From Aurantimonas sp. HBX-1 (GTDB lineage Bacteria > Pseudomonadota > Alphaproteobacteria > Rhizobiales > Rhizobiaceae), in the NCBI RefSeq assembly GCF_021391535.1, contig NZ_CP090066.1, positions 2,865,501 through 2,929,500 on the forward strand: 64,000 nt of DNA. The letters run 5' to 3'. The translations under genes were made by a program, and so were the position numbers. Position 1 is the stretch's first letter. Each line of letters starts with the position of its first letter. The notes beneath the pieces were generated by a model. The model was not told the DNA's origin. It did not search any database and worked only from the letters and a program-made list of their open reading frames with translations. Shown here one piece after another: positions 24,618 through 33,593 of this stretch.

Positions 24618-25772
24618 ATGATCGCGACCGGCCTGACATTTCTCTTCGGCTTCCTGACGGCCATCCTGATCGCCCTTTTGGTCGCGCCGCTGGCGATGGG
24701 GCGCGCCAGGCGCCTCGCCCGCCGCGAGTTCGAGGCGGCGATCCCGGTCAGCGCCAACGAGATCCGCGCCAGCTTCGACCATGTCCGCGCCGAGGCGGCG
24801 CTCACCGCGCGCCGCCGCGAGATGGACGCGCTGGCGATGCGCGAGAAGGCGGCGCTGGAGCGCGCGGAAGCCGGCAGGGTAGCGCGCGAGAACGCCGAGC
24901 TGAAGCGGCGCAACCGCGAGCTCGAGGACGTGATCGCCACCCGCGAGGCGGAGCTGAAGGATCTGTCCGAGACGCTGGAGGCCCGCGAGGCCGACTACGG
25001 GCGGCTGGAGAGCGAATTGCGGGAGACCGGCCACGATCTCGATCTGCGGATCGAGGAGATGGATGCGCTGGCGGCCCGTTTCCGCGAGCTGACGCAGATC
25101 GCCGACGAGCGGAAGATCGCCATCGTCGCGCTGGAGAGCAAGGCGGAACGGCTTTCCGACGAACTGCGCCAGGCGGAACGGCTGGATCGCGAACGCGAGG
25201 CGACGATCGAGCGGCTGCGCGGCGAGGCCGGCACGCTGGAGGCGCGCTTCCAGAAGGAAAAGGCCGCCGCCCGCAAGCTGGACGATCGGGTCTCACGCCT
25301 GACGGCGGAACTCGCCGACCGGGACGAGACGATCGTGCGGCTTGCGGCGGTGGTCGAGTCCGGCCTGGGCGAAGCCACGGCGCTGCGCGCGGCACCGGCG
25401 GTGCCGGTTGCCGCGGTTTCGCGGCAGGCTGCCGAGGCCGAGGCCGGGAGCGACGCCGTGACCGGCGAGCCGGCGGCGCAGCATGAGGCGCCTGCCGGTT
25501 CGGTCGGCGAGCAGGTGCGCCGGGCCCTCGACCTGCCGGAACATCCGCTTGGCGAAGCCGATCTCGACGAGGCGCGGCTGCGCCAGCGCATCAGCGACAT
25601 CGCCGCACGGGTGATCCACCTGACGGCCGCGGTAGAGGGGCGGGACTCGCCGATCGACCGGATTCTCGACGCCGATCCGCAGGCGGAGGGAACGGAAAGC
25701 GAGGAGCGCCCGACCCTGGCGCAGCGCGCCCGCCGCCTGCGCAAGGACGAGGCCGATCACGCCGCCGAATAG
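24618..25772 (+). CDS. Membrane-anchored coiled-coil protein
   Basis: This 384-residue protein has one N-terminal transmembrane helix (residues ~5-27, TFLFGFLTAILIALLVAPLA) followed by about 200 residues of nearly unbroken heptad repeats rich in Glu, Arg, Leu and Ala (residues ~35-255), an Ala/Pro/Glu linker, and a conserved-looking helical tail with ARLRQRISDIAARVIHLTA. It resembles hypothetical proteins next to chpT/eipA in other Rhizobiales, with no assigned role; a scaffold at the inner membrane is possible. The last 16 bases overlap the convergent rRNA/tRNA methyltransferase gene. Confidence 0.75.
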   Translation: MIATGLTFLFGFLTAILIALLVAPLAMGRARRLARREFEAAIPVSANEIRASFDHVRAEAALTARRREMDALAMREKAALERAEAGRVARENAELKRRNRELEDVIATREAELKDLSETLEAREADYGRLESELRETGHDLDLRIEEMDALAARFRELTQIADERKIAIVALESKAERLSDELRQAERLDREREATIERLRGEAGTLEARFQKEKAAARKLDDRVSRLTAELADRDETIVRLAAVVESGLGEATALRAAPAVPVAAVSRQAAEAEAGSDAVTGEPAAQHEAPAGSVGEQVRRALDLPEHPLGEADLDEARLRQRISDIAARVIHLTAAVEGRDSPIDRILDADPQAEGTESEERPTLAQRARRLRKDEADHAAE

Positions 25773-26563
25773 AGCGCGTGCAGAACGATCGCGGCCGCCG
25801 TCGCGACGTTGAGACTGTCGATCTCCGGCTGCATCTCTATCCGCACCGTCTCGCAGCGCTGCATCAGGGCCGGCGGAAGCCCCCTGCCCTCGGCGCCGAG
25901 CAGCAGCGCCGTCGGCGACGCGCGGCCGAGCCGCGCCAGCGGCGTCTCACCGGCCGGCGACAGGGCGATCACCCGGCAGCCGGCCGCCTCGCATTCGGCC
26001 ACCAGCGCCGAGGCGTTACCGCCGCGGTACCATGGCAGGGTCAGCGCGGTGCCGACGGAGACCCGCAGCGCCTTGCGGTAGAGCGGGTGGCACGAGGTCT
26101 CGTCCATCAGGATGCCGGCCGCGCCGAAGGCGGCGGCATTGCGGAAGATCGCGCCGAGATTGTCGTGATTGGCGATCTCGACGCCGACCACCACCGGCCG
26201 CCCGGTCGCGGCGGCGCGCGCCAGGATGTCCGCCGCCGACGACGGCGTGCCGGCAGCTGCGCCATGGGCGAGCACGCCGCGGTTGACCGGAAAGCCGGCG
26301 ATGCGGTCGAACACCGGCCGCTCGGCCACATAGACCGGGGTGTCGGTCGAAAGCCCGGCGATCCGGCCGCGCACGCCGTCCAGCCGGTTGCGCAGGATCA
26401 GCAGGGCCGTCGGCCGGAACCGTTCGGACACCAGCAGCTGGTCGAGCACCACGCTGCCCTCGGCGATGAAGCCCGAGCGGCCGACGAGATCACGCTCCCT
26501 GACATCGCGGAACGGCTCGATGCGCGGGTCGTCCGCGTCCTCGATGAAGATGGGTTCGTTCAT
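25757..26563 (-). CDS. TrmH/SpoU-family RNA methyltransferase
   Basis: The 268-residue protein has all three SPOUT motifs: NHDNLGAIFRNAAAFG, LLLGAEGRGLPP, and IDSLNVATAAAIVLHAL, which form the trefoil knot that binds S-adenosylmethionine. An N-terminal substrate-binding domain of ~100 residues has the TrmH-like FIAEGSVVL segment. It should 2'-O-methylate a ribose in tRNA or rRNA, but the exact site cannot be read. It is convergent with the coiled-coil gene, with 16 bases of overlap. Confidence 0.9.
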   Translation of the reverse strand: MNEPIFIEDADDPRIEPFRDVRERDLVGRSGFIAEGSVVLDQLLVSERFRPTALLILRNRLDGVRGRIAGLSTDTPVYVAERPVFDRIAGFPVNRGVLAHGAAAGTPSSAADILARAAATGRPVVVGVEIANHDNLGAIFRNAAAFGAAGILMDETSCHPLYRKALRVSVGTALTLPWYRGGNASALVAECEAAGCRVIALSPAGETPLARLGRASPTALLLGAEGRGLPPALMQRCETVRIEMQPEIDSLNVATAAAIVLHALYSAA

Positions 26564-26744
26564 GACTCTCGGGCGGAAAATGACCGTCTCGCGGCCGGAA
26601 CGGGTCGTCGCCCGATGGTGGCGACAGCGGCACTCGTCCGCAAGGCCGACCGTGGCGCGACGGGTCGAACCGGCCGCAGCAAGAAGCCGGCAGCCGCGAC
26701 GCGGGCGGCCGCCGCCGCCCGCGCGTTCCAGCGATGTCCCCGGG

Positions 26745-27785
26745 CTATTTCCGCCGCAACGTCCCGTAGACGACGTTGCGGTTTGCGCCGTACCAGACGC
26801 TCGCGTCCACCTCGTTGCGGTCGATGCTGCCGTTGATGATCGCCCACATGTCCGTGTCCGACCGCAGGATCAGGGGCCAGTCCATGAAGGTCTCCATGTA
26901 GCCGTCGGAGGTCATCTCGTCGCTGAAATTGGCGAAGAGCATGAGGCCGCCCGGCCGCAGCATCTCCCACAGGCGCTGCATCAGCTTGATGCCGGTCTTC
27001 TGCTCCAGGTAGTCGTAGAGACCCGAGATGTAGATCAGGTCGAACGTGCCCAGCCGGTACGACCGGCGGAGCAGCCCGAGCACCGAGCCGATCATCGGCT
27101 CGATCACCGAGGTGCCGTAGTCGCGCGTCACCACGCCGACGCTGACCGGATCCTGGTCGAGCGCCACCCAGCGGCTGATCTTGCCGGTGGTCAGGTTCTG
27201 CGTCAGCTCGGACTCCCGCAGATGGCCGGCGGCGACCGCGAGGATCTCCGCTCCGCCCGCCGCCGCGGCGGCCGCTTCGTCGACGTGCCGGGCGAGGATC
27301 TCGCGGCGCTCGCGCCCGCCCTCGCATGCCGGGACCTCCGACGTGTAGGCGTAGATTTCCCGCCCGAGTTCGGTGCAGTCGGTCAGGAGGTGCGCGGCGC
27401 TCGGATGCTTGTAGTAGAGATCGAGCAGTCCGGCGTCGCCGGAATAGCCGCGCGGCTTGGTGAAGGACCAGTTGGTCAGCGGGTCCTGGAACAGATATTG
27501 CGTGACGGGGTGTTGCTGGGCGAACGGAATGAGGCTGCGCCAGACCTGCGGCGGCACGGAGCGGCGCAGTTCGTGCAGTTCTCCTGCCAGACGAGCAACA
27601 ATCGTCGCCGCCGGCTTGGCCGCTGCAAAACCCTGATTCGCCAGCTCGAGCGACAGCGACATCCGGCCGAGTGCTTCCCGCAACTCGCCTTCGTCAATAC
27701 TACCGGACTTGTTTAGATTCCGATCGCGGAAAAGCTTGCTTGTGATCAGACTTTGATCGTCGATCGATGAGACAGGGATGTTCAT
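26745..27785 (-). CDS. EF-hand-containing class I methyltransferase-like protein
   Basis: The 346-residue protein begins with a canonical EF-hand loop at residues 23-34 (NLNKSGSIDEGE: ligands at 1, 3, 5 and 12, Gly at 6, Ile at 8). The main body looks like a SAM methyltransferase: EILAVAAGHLRE, VALDQDP as the acidic strand end, a YISGLYDYLE strand, and LRPGGLMLFANFSDE. The body resembles proteins annotated as PhcB-like or extracellular-factor synthesis, a weak comparison. It is transcribed away from the GGDEF-EAL gene across ~190 bases. Calcium dependence is a prediction. Confidence 0.75.
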   Translation of the reverse strand: MNIPVSSIDDQSLITSKLFRDRNLNKSGSIDEGELREALGRMSLSLELANQGFAAAKPAATIVARLAGELHELRRSVPPQVWRSLIPFAQQHPVTQYLFQDPLTNWSFTKPRGYSGDAGLLDLYYKHPSAAHLLTDCTELGREIYAYTSEVPACEGGRERREILARHVDEAAAAAAGGAEILAVAAGHLRESELTQNLTTGKISRWVALDQDPVSVGVVTRDYGTSVIEPMIGSVLGLLRRSYRLGTFDLIYISGLYDYLEQKTGIKLMQRLWEMLRPGGLMLFANFSDEMTSDGYMETFMDWPLILRSDTDMWAIINGSIDRNEVDASVWYGANRNVVYGTLRRK

Positions 27786-27977
27786 TGCGCTTCTCCTACG
27801 ATGATCCGCGCAATTTAAGTCAAATGATGCAGAGCGGTAAAGCGCGAGGTTAAGGAAGCGCGGAGCAAGGTCCGGCGCCTTCAGTGCTCGGTAATCCAGC
27901 CTGTGCTAGTGTCTGCGTCATTGCCGGCCTCATCCGGCTCCGCTCGCTTCGCGCGGGCGGAATGCCGTGCATCTGAC

Positions 27978-29990
27978 ATGGAGGGATGCGATCTGGTGGT
28001 AGGAAGCGAGGCTGGTCTGGGTTCCCGCATCGAGCATGCGCTGGACCAACCGCTCTGGAAGTCGGCCGATCCGGTCCTGCGACGGATGTTCGAAGAGAGC
28101 ACCGAAGCCGCCGACCGCGCCTCCGTGCGCGGCGGCGTGCGGGCGGCCGTCGCATGCTTCATTCTTTTCGGCGCCTTCGACCTCTGGCTCTTCCCCGACA
28201 CCGGCGTCGCCAGCGCCCTGACGCGCGTTGTCGTCGGCCTGTTCTTCCTGTTTCTGGTGGAAATACAGTCTCACAAGAAACTCAGCCTTAGTATCATCAA
28301 CATCACTTGTGCGCTAGGGCTTTTTGCGGCAGCAATCGCCTGGCTTCTGGTCGCGGGCAACACTGCCTATCAGGTACAATACTGGCAATTCTTCGTTTTT
28401 GGTGCCGTCTTCGTATTCAGCTCAAGTCTTTTCTTTCGTCTTAAGTTCTGGATCAGCGCGACGTGTTCCGCCAGCCTGACAGTGCTTTTTTCCGTCGCAG
28501 CCATCATTTCAGATGCGCCGTCCAGCTCCAAGGTCATCCTGGTCTCTTTCTTCGTCATCTTCCTGGGGTTCGCGCTCTACCTCTCGTGGCAGCTCGCGGC
28601 TGAGCGCTATGTCACCTTCCTGAACGGGCTGCGGGCGCGATTGAGCGAGGCGGCGGCGCGCGAGAAGGGGCAGCAGCTCGCGCAGCTCGCCAACACGGAC
28701 TACCTGACCGGGCTTCGGAACCGCCGGGCCGTCGTGCAGGAATATGATGAGTCCCGCGAACGCTGGCTCCGGGACGGGCGGCACATCGGCGTGCTGCTCA
28801 TCGATGTCGACTATTTCAAGCCGTATAACGACTTCTACGGCCACCAGCGGGGCGACCAGTGCCTGGTGGAGATCGGCCGGGCGCTCGATGTCGCGGCCGC
28901 CGCGGCCGGCGCCGTCCTGGGCCGCTATGGCGGGGAGGAATTCATCGCCTTCCAAAGCGTCCCGGACAAAGCGGCGCTGTTCGACTTCGCAGAATCGCTG
29001 CGCAAGACGGTGGAAGCGCTGGCCATTCCGCATTTCCGCCGCCGCGACGGGTTTTCCTACGTGACGGTGAGCATCGGCGCGACCATGACCCGCGATGCCA
29101 GCCCCAATCTCGACCGCGAGAGTGCCGAGGCGGACAACGCCCTCTACTCCGCCAAGGCCGGCGGCCGGAACGGCACGCAGATATTCGATCCCGCGGCGCC
29201 GCTGAGCGACGACGAGGACCGCGCGATCGCCGATATCCTGACGCAGGCCACGGCGGAAGGCCTCGTCTCGCTCGTTTACCAGCCTGTGGTGGAGGTGACG
29301 AGCGGCAAGGTCCACGCCGTCGAGTCGCTGATGCGCCTGCGCGGGCCCGACGGCACGCTGATCAGCCCCTCGGTGTTCATCCCCGTCGCCGAAAGGACCG
29401 GCGCGATCATCGCCCTCGGCTACTGGGCGCTCCGCACCGCCTGCATCGAGGTGCTGAAGCCCGGGATCGCCGAGAAGGTGTCGGTCAACGTCTCGGCGAT
29501 CCAGTTGCGGGCGTCGGGATTTCCGCTGTTCGTGGCGAACCTGCTCGGCGAGTTCGACCTGAAGCCGACCCGCCTCGCGCTGGAGATCACCGAAGGCGCC
29601 GACATTGCCTCGGACCCGCAGAGCCTGCAGGCGATCTCGGCGCTGCGCGAGCTCGGGGTCGAGATCTGGCTGGACGATTTCGGCACCGGCTATGCGGGGC
29701 TTGCCTGGCTGCACGCGGCGCATTTCGAGGCCGTGAAGATCGACCACCGCTTCCTGCACGGGATCGCCACCCGCGAGGGCGCGGTGTTCCTGCAGAACAT
29801 CATCCGGCTGCTGCAGGATCGCGGCCTCAGCGTCATCATCGAGGGCGTCGAATCGCAGGAGCAGCTCGAATTCCTCGCCAAGTGCCACGTGCTGCTCGCA
29901 CAGGGCTACTATCTCGGCCGTCCCGTTCCCGCCGCGCAGGTTGGCCGGCGCGACGAGCACTCGCCGCTCGGGCATAGCGGCCGGGCGTAG
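27978..29990 (+). CDS. Membrane GGDEF-EAL protein (cyclic-di-GMP metabolism)
   Basis: The N-terminal ~240 residues hold about six hydrophobic segments forming an uncharacterised sensor. The GGDEF domain has an intact GGEEF at residues 318-322, with LIDVDYFKPYND before it; no RxxD inhibitory site is visible upstream. The EAL domain follows with ESL at 449-451 in place of EAL, and DDFGTGYAGL, KIDHRF, EGVES and QGYYLGRP, so the metal-binding residues look complete. Both synthesis and hydrolysis of c-di-GMP are possible. The ATG at 27978 is chosen; a longer frame from 27903 is open but polar and unlikely. Confidence 0.88.
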   Translation: MEGCDLVVGSEAGLGSRIEHALDQPLWKSADPVLRRMFEESTEAADRASVRGGVRAAVACFILFGAFDLWLFPDTGVASALTRVVVGLFFLFLVEIQSHKKLSLSIINITCALGLFAAAIAWLLVAGNTAYQVQYWQFFVFGAVFVFSSSLFFRLKFWISATCSASLTVLFSVAAIISDAPSSSKVILVSFFVIFLGFALYLSWQLAAERYVTFLNGLRARLSEAAAREKGQQLAQLANTDYLTGLRNRRAVVQEYDESRERWLRDGRHIGVLLIDVDYFKPYNDFYGHQRGDQCLVEIGRALDVAAAAAGAVLGRYGGEEFIAFQSVPDKAALFDFAESLRKTVEALAIPHFRRRDGFSYVTVSIGATMTRDASPNLDRESAEADNALYSAKAGGRNGTQIFDPAAPLSDDEDRAIADILTQATAEGLVSLVYQPVVEVTSGKVHAVESLMRLRGPDGTLISPSVFIPVAERTGAIIALGYWALRTACIEVLKPGIAEKVSVNVSAIQLRASGFPLFVANLLGEFDLKPTRLALEITEGADIASDPQSLQAISALRELGVEIWLDDFGTGYAGLAWLHAAHFEAVKIDHRFLHGIATREGAVFLQNIIRLLQDRGLSVIIEGVESQEQLEFLAKCHVLLAQGYYLGRPVPAAQVGRRDEHSPLGHSGRA

Positions 29991-30086
29991 GCGAAACGGA
30001 CGCCGCGCTCGCGGGTCCCGCCTCTGGCGCGCGAGCGACGGCCGCACCCGGCCGGTGGCTTTCCGGCCGCGGACCGGCGAAAAGCC

Positions 30087-30500
30087 CTAGCCGGCCAGCA
30101 TCCGGATCGTCTTCGCGCCGGTCCAGAGCGTGTCGCGCCCGAGCCTCGCCAGCGTCTCCAGCCTGTCGGTGATGGTGAGAAAATGGTTGCCAGCCAGCGG
30201 CCCGGCCTTCGATGCGAAGGCGACGGGCCCGTAGGCGAACAGGATCTCGGTCTCGCTCACCCCGCCCGGATAGAGGATGAACTGCCCCGGCGCCGGGTGG
30301 CTCGTGGCATTCTCGTAGCCGAGCCCGAAATCATGCTCGCCGAGCGGGATCCAGCACGCCTCGCCCGACCAGCGCACGTGGATGATGCGCTCGCTGTAGG
30401 GAAGGATGGCCCGGATCGCCGCCACGGTGCGCGGCGCCGCCTCGGCCTCGAAGCGCGCCGGGAAGCGTTCCCCGTCGATCTCGATCTGGACTGTCATCAT
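30087..30500 (-). CDS. DUF3830 family protein (cyclophilin-like fold)
   Basis: This 137-residue protein matches DUF3830: an early R-x-A-x-IRAILPYSERIIHVRWSGEA segment, then IPLGEHDFG and PGQFILYPGGVSETEILFAYG. The family has a cyclophilin-like beta-barrel, and its members often lie in catabolic or uptake operons; no reaction is established. Two ATGs open the frame (30500 and 30497). It stands alone between the c-di-GMP gene and tRNA-Glu. Confidence 0.8.
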   Translation of the reverse strand: MMTVQIEIDGERFPARFEAEAAPRTVAAIRAILPYSERIIHVRWSGEACWIPLGEHDFGLGYENATSHPAPGQFILYPGGVSETEILFAYGPVAFASKAGPLAGNHFLTITDRLETLARLGRDTLWTGAKTIRMLAG

Positions 30501-30714
30501 CTCTTGGCTCTCGCTCGTCCCGTGGACCGCCGCTTTGCGGCGGCCGGCCGGGCGCCGGGATCAGGCGCGGCAGGATGGCCGACAAGCATTGCATGGATCT
30601 GGCGACTTCCCTGCTGGTCTCCGCGCGCGGACCCGCCGCAATGCAGCGCCACGCACGCGGCGCGTGACCGCGAACCTGGGACGCGAAAGGACAGATCAGG
30701 GGAAAGAGAGGAAC

Positions 30715-30790
30715 TGGTACGCCCAAGGGGAATCGAACCCCTGTTTGCGCCGTGAGAGGGCGCCGTCCTAACCGCTAGACGATGGGCGCG
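30715..30790 (-). tRNA. tRNA-Glu (anticodon CTC)
   Basis: The minus strand gives a full 76-base cloverleaf: acceptor GCGCCCA/TGGGCGT, anticodon stem GCGCC/GGCGC with loop CTCTCAC, T arm AGGGG/CCCCT with TTCGATT, and an encoded CCA. The anticodon CTC reads GAG. Confidence 0.93.
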
Positions 30791-30950
30791 TGCCAGTGGC
30801 CGAGGATATAACCGGGGCTGCCGCCGGGTGCAAGGGGGGTTTCGGCATCGATTGCAGGTCGCGCTGCGTGGGGCGCCGGACGCCGGAAACCGGCCCGGAT
30901 CGCGGGGAAAAGCCCGGCTTCGGCGAAAGGCGGGCCATGGCCTCGGGCGG

Positions 30951-31301
30951 CTAGCTGCCTGCCCCCAGCGTGTAGGTTGCGAGAATCGCCCCATCGCCGA
31001 GGCCGATCAGGTAGAGGCGGCTGCCCTCCGTCGTCACCGCGTGGACCAGCGCGCGGTCGCCATCGAGCGAAACGCTCCGCACGTCCGCCCCGGTCGGCAG
31101 CGCCAGCGCGATCTCCGCGCCATCCGGCGCCGCGGCACTCCCCGAGCCCATGGCTTTGTAGACAACGGCCGCCAGCACCGCCATAACTCCGATCATCATG
31201 ACACCGATCGAGACAGCCAGAAGCCGCACCATCTTGCGCCGCAGCCGTTCCACGGCCGGATCAAGCGGCGCCTCCGCCTCGTCTTCGTCGCTGATGGTCA
31301 T
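30951..31301 (-). CDS. Single-span membrane protein, hypothetical
   Basis: The 116-residue protein has an acidic cytoplasmic N-terminus (MTISDEDEAEAPLDP), one transmembrane helix at about residues 27-49 (LLAVSIGVMMIGVMAVLAAVV), and a beta-rich outer part in which strands such as DRALVHAVTT and RLYLIGLGDG suggest a small beta-sheet domain. It is divergent from the RluD-family gene, with which it shares a short intergenic space, as commonly seen in Rhizobiales. An alternative start at 31328 adds nine residues. Function unknown. Confidence 0.7.
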   Translation of the reverse strand: MTISDEDEAEAPLDPAVERLRRKMVRLLAVSIGVMMIGVMAVLAAVVYKAMGSGSAAAPDGAEIALALPTGADVRSVSLDGDRALVHAVTTEGSRLYLIGLGDGAILATYTLGAGS

Positions 31302-31357
31302 GGTCGGTCCGGCCCGCTCCGTTGGCATGCTGCCCGGGTCCTACAGGGGTTGAACCG

Positions 31358-32362
31358 ATGGATACAAGGCGGTTCCTCGTCGATGCCGAAAGCGACGGCC
31401 AGCGTCTCGACATGTTCATCGCCCGCCAGAGCGGCGACAGCCTGTCGCGCAGCCGGGCGCAGGGGCTGATCGCCGACGGCGTCGTCAGCGTCGACGGCAC
31501 CGTGGTGACCGCGGCGAAGCGGCGGCTGGTCGCCGGCGAGAGCGTCGCCTTCGTCGAACCGCCGCCGCTGGACGCCGACCCGCTGCCCGAGGCCATTCCG
31601 CTCACCATCGTCTACGAGGATGCCGATCTGGTCGTCGTCGACAAGCCGGCCGGCCTGGTGGTGCATCCGGGCGCCGGCAACTGGACCGGCACGCTGGTCA
31701 ACGCCCTCCTCCACCATTGCGGCGACAGCCTGTCGGGCGTCGGCGGGGTCAAGCGGCCCGGCATCGTCCACCGCCTCGACAAAGAGACCAGCGGGCTGCT
31801 CGTCGTGGCGAAGTCCGACATCGCCCATCGCGGCCTCGCCGAGCAGTTCGCCGCGCACGGCAAGGACGGGCGGCTGGTGCGCGCCTATCTGGCGGTGGTC
31901 TGGGGCACGCCGGTCCGCAAGGTCGGCACGATCGCCACCTCGCTCGGCCGCTCGACCACCGACCGGGTCAAGCGGGCGGTGGTGCCGGAGGGCCGCAGCG
32001 ACGCCCGCCACGCCGTGACGCGCTACCGCGTCGAGGCGATCTCGACGCTCGACGACGGCATCGCCGCGCTGGTCGAGTGCACGCTGGAGACCGGCCGGAC
32101 GCATCAAATCCGCGTGCACATGGCGCATGTCGGCCACCCGCTGGTGGGCGACAATGTCTATGGCGCGGGCTTCCGCACCAAGGTGGAGCGGCTGGAGCCC
32201 GCGGCGGCAGCGGTGGTCCGGGCGTTCGAGCGGCAGGCGCTGCACGCGCATCGTCTCGGATTCGTTCATCCGGTGACCGGCGAGGCGCTGGATTTCCACT
32301 CGCCGCTGCCCGCCGACATGCGGGAACTTTGCGCCGCACTCGACGTTTTTCTTCCTGAGTAG
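31358..32362 (+). CDS. RluA/RluD-family pseudouridine synthase
   Basis: The 334-residue enzyme converts uridine to pseudouridine in rRNA. An N-terminal S4 domain (residues ~10-70, RLDMFIARQSGDSLSRS) precedes the catalytic domain with VVDKPAGLVVHPG, the catalytic Asp in HRLDKETSGLLVVAK, and TGRTHQIRVHM. Length and S4 domain fit RluD or RluC; rhizobial versions beside rpoH are usually annotated RluD-like. AGGGG lies before the ATG at 31358. rpoH follows 189 bases downstream on the same strand. Confidence 0.92.
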   Translation: MDTRRFLVDAESDGQRLDMFIARQSGDSLSRSRAQGLIADGVVSVDGTVVTAAKRRLVAGESVAFVEPPPLDADPLPEAIPLTIVYEDADLVVVDKPAGLVVHPGAGNWTGTLVNALLHHCGDSLSGVGGVKRPGIVHRLDKETSGLLVVAKSDIAHRGLAEQFAAHGKDGRLVRAYLAVVWGTPVRKVGTIATSLGRSTTDRVKRAVVPEGRSDARHAVTRYRVEAISTLDDGIAALVECTLETGRTHQIRVHMAHVGHPLVGDNVYGAGFRTKVERLEPAAAAVVRAFERQALHAHRLGFVHPVTGEALDFHSPLPADMRELCAALDVFLPE

Positions 32363-32551
32363 ATGGGCATCCGGCTGCGACCATCGTGGTGCAAACCCGA
32401 ACGCAGCGTTCATCGGCCCGGTGTGTCAGCGGCCTGAAATTGGCCCGCTTCCATTCCCATATTATCCTAGTTGCGGGGGTTGGCGCGATGCGGCCTCCGT
32501 TCGGTCCGGCTCGATGACGAGCGGTCCGGCACAGTGATGGAGGGGCAAAAC

Positions 32552-33460
32552 ATGGCCCAAGCAAATCTCCCGAGCATTGCCTCGGGCGAAGGCGGCCTCA
32601 GCCGCTATCTCGAAGAGATCCGTCGGTTCCCGATGCTGGAGCCGCAGGAAGAATACATGCTGGCGAAGCGCTATGCCGAGCATGACGACCGCGACGCCGC
32701 ACACCGGCTGGTGACCAGCCATCTGCGGCTCGTGGCGAAGATCGCCATGGGCTATCGCGGCTACGGCCTGCCGATCGGCGAAGTGGTCTCGGAAGGCAAT
32801 GTCGGCCTGATGCAGGCGGTCAAGCGCTTCGACCCGGAGCGCGGCTTCCGCCTTGCGACCTATGCGATGTGGTGGATCAAGGCGTCGATCCAGGAATACA
32901 TCCTGCGGTCGTGGAGCCTCGTGAAGATGGGCACGACAGCCAACCAGAAGCGGCTGTTCTTCAACCTGCGCAAGATGAAGAGCCGGATCCAGGCGCTCGA
33001 CGAGGGCGACCTGCGGCCCGAGCAGGTCCAGCAGATCGCCACCTCGCTCGGCGTGTCGACCGAGGAAGTGATCTCGATGAACCGCCGCCTGTCCGGCGAC
33101 GCCTCGCTGAACGCGCCGATCCGCGCCACCGAGGGCGAGTCCGGCGAGTGGCAGGACTGGCTGGTCGACGACAGCGAGACGCAGGAGGACCTGCTCGCCC
33201 GCGAGGACGAGCTCGACCAGCGGCGCGGTATGCTGCGCAGCGCGATGGGCGTGCTCAACGACCGCGAGCGGCGGATCTTCGAGGCCCGGCGCCTCGCCGA
33301 GGAGCCGCTGACGCTGGAAGCCCTGTCCGGCGAGTTCGACATCAGCCGCGAGCGGGTGCGGCAGATCGAGGTGCGGGCGTTCGAGAAGGTGCAGAAGGCG
33401 GTGCGCGACACCGCCGACGCCACCAACCGGGCGCTGCGGCCGGTGCAGGAACCGGCCTGA
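32552..33460 (+). CDS. rpoH: RNA polymerase heat-shock sigma factor RpoH
   Basis: Sigma-32 directs heat-shock transcription. This 302-residue protein has region 2 with SEGNVGLMQAVKRFDPERGFRLATYAMWW, the RpoH-specific box NQKRLFFNLRK after it, and region 4.2 with ISRERVRQIEVRAFEKV. The ATG at 32552 is nine bases after GGAGGGG; an upstream ATG at 32537 would add five residues. A strong bidirectional terminator follows at 33507. Many Rhizobiales carry two rpoH genes; this one lies at the conserved rluD-rpoH-purA location. Confidence 0.96.
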   Translation: MAQANLPSIASGEGGLSRYLEEIRRFPMLEPQEEYMLAKRYAEHDDRDAAHRLVTSHLRLVAKIAMGYRGYGLPIGEVVSEGNVGLMQAVKRFDPERGFRLATYAMWWIKASIQEYILRSWSLVKMGTTANQKRLFFNLRKMKSRIQALDEGDLRPEQVQQIATSLGVSTEEVISMNRRLSGDASLNAPIRATEGESGEWQDWLVDDSETQEDLLAREDELDQRRGMLRSAMGVLNDRERRIFEARRLAEEPLTLEALSGEFDISRERVRQIEVRAFEKVQKAVRDTADATNRALRPVQEPA

Positions 33461-33506
33461 CGGCAGCCTTCGGCGGGCCAGCCGCCCGCGTCTGAGCCAC
33501 AATACG

Positions 33507-33540
33507 AAAAGGCCGGCCCCTCGCGGGGCCGGCCTTTTTC
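33507..33540 (+). terminator. Bidirectional rho-independent terminator
   Basis: A 14-base-pair hairpin (AAAAGGCCGGCCCC / GGGGCCGGCCTTTT, loop TCGC) has T runs on both strands. It ends rpoH from the left and the 608-residue membrane protein gene from the right. Confidence 0.9.
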
Positions 33541-33593
33541 ATGCGTGCGATTCGGTCAGGCGGCACGGGCGCCGGTGGCGCCGCCCCGTCCGG

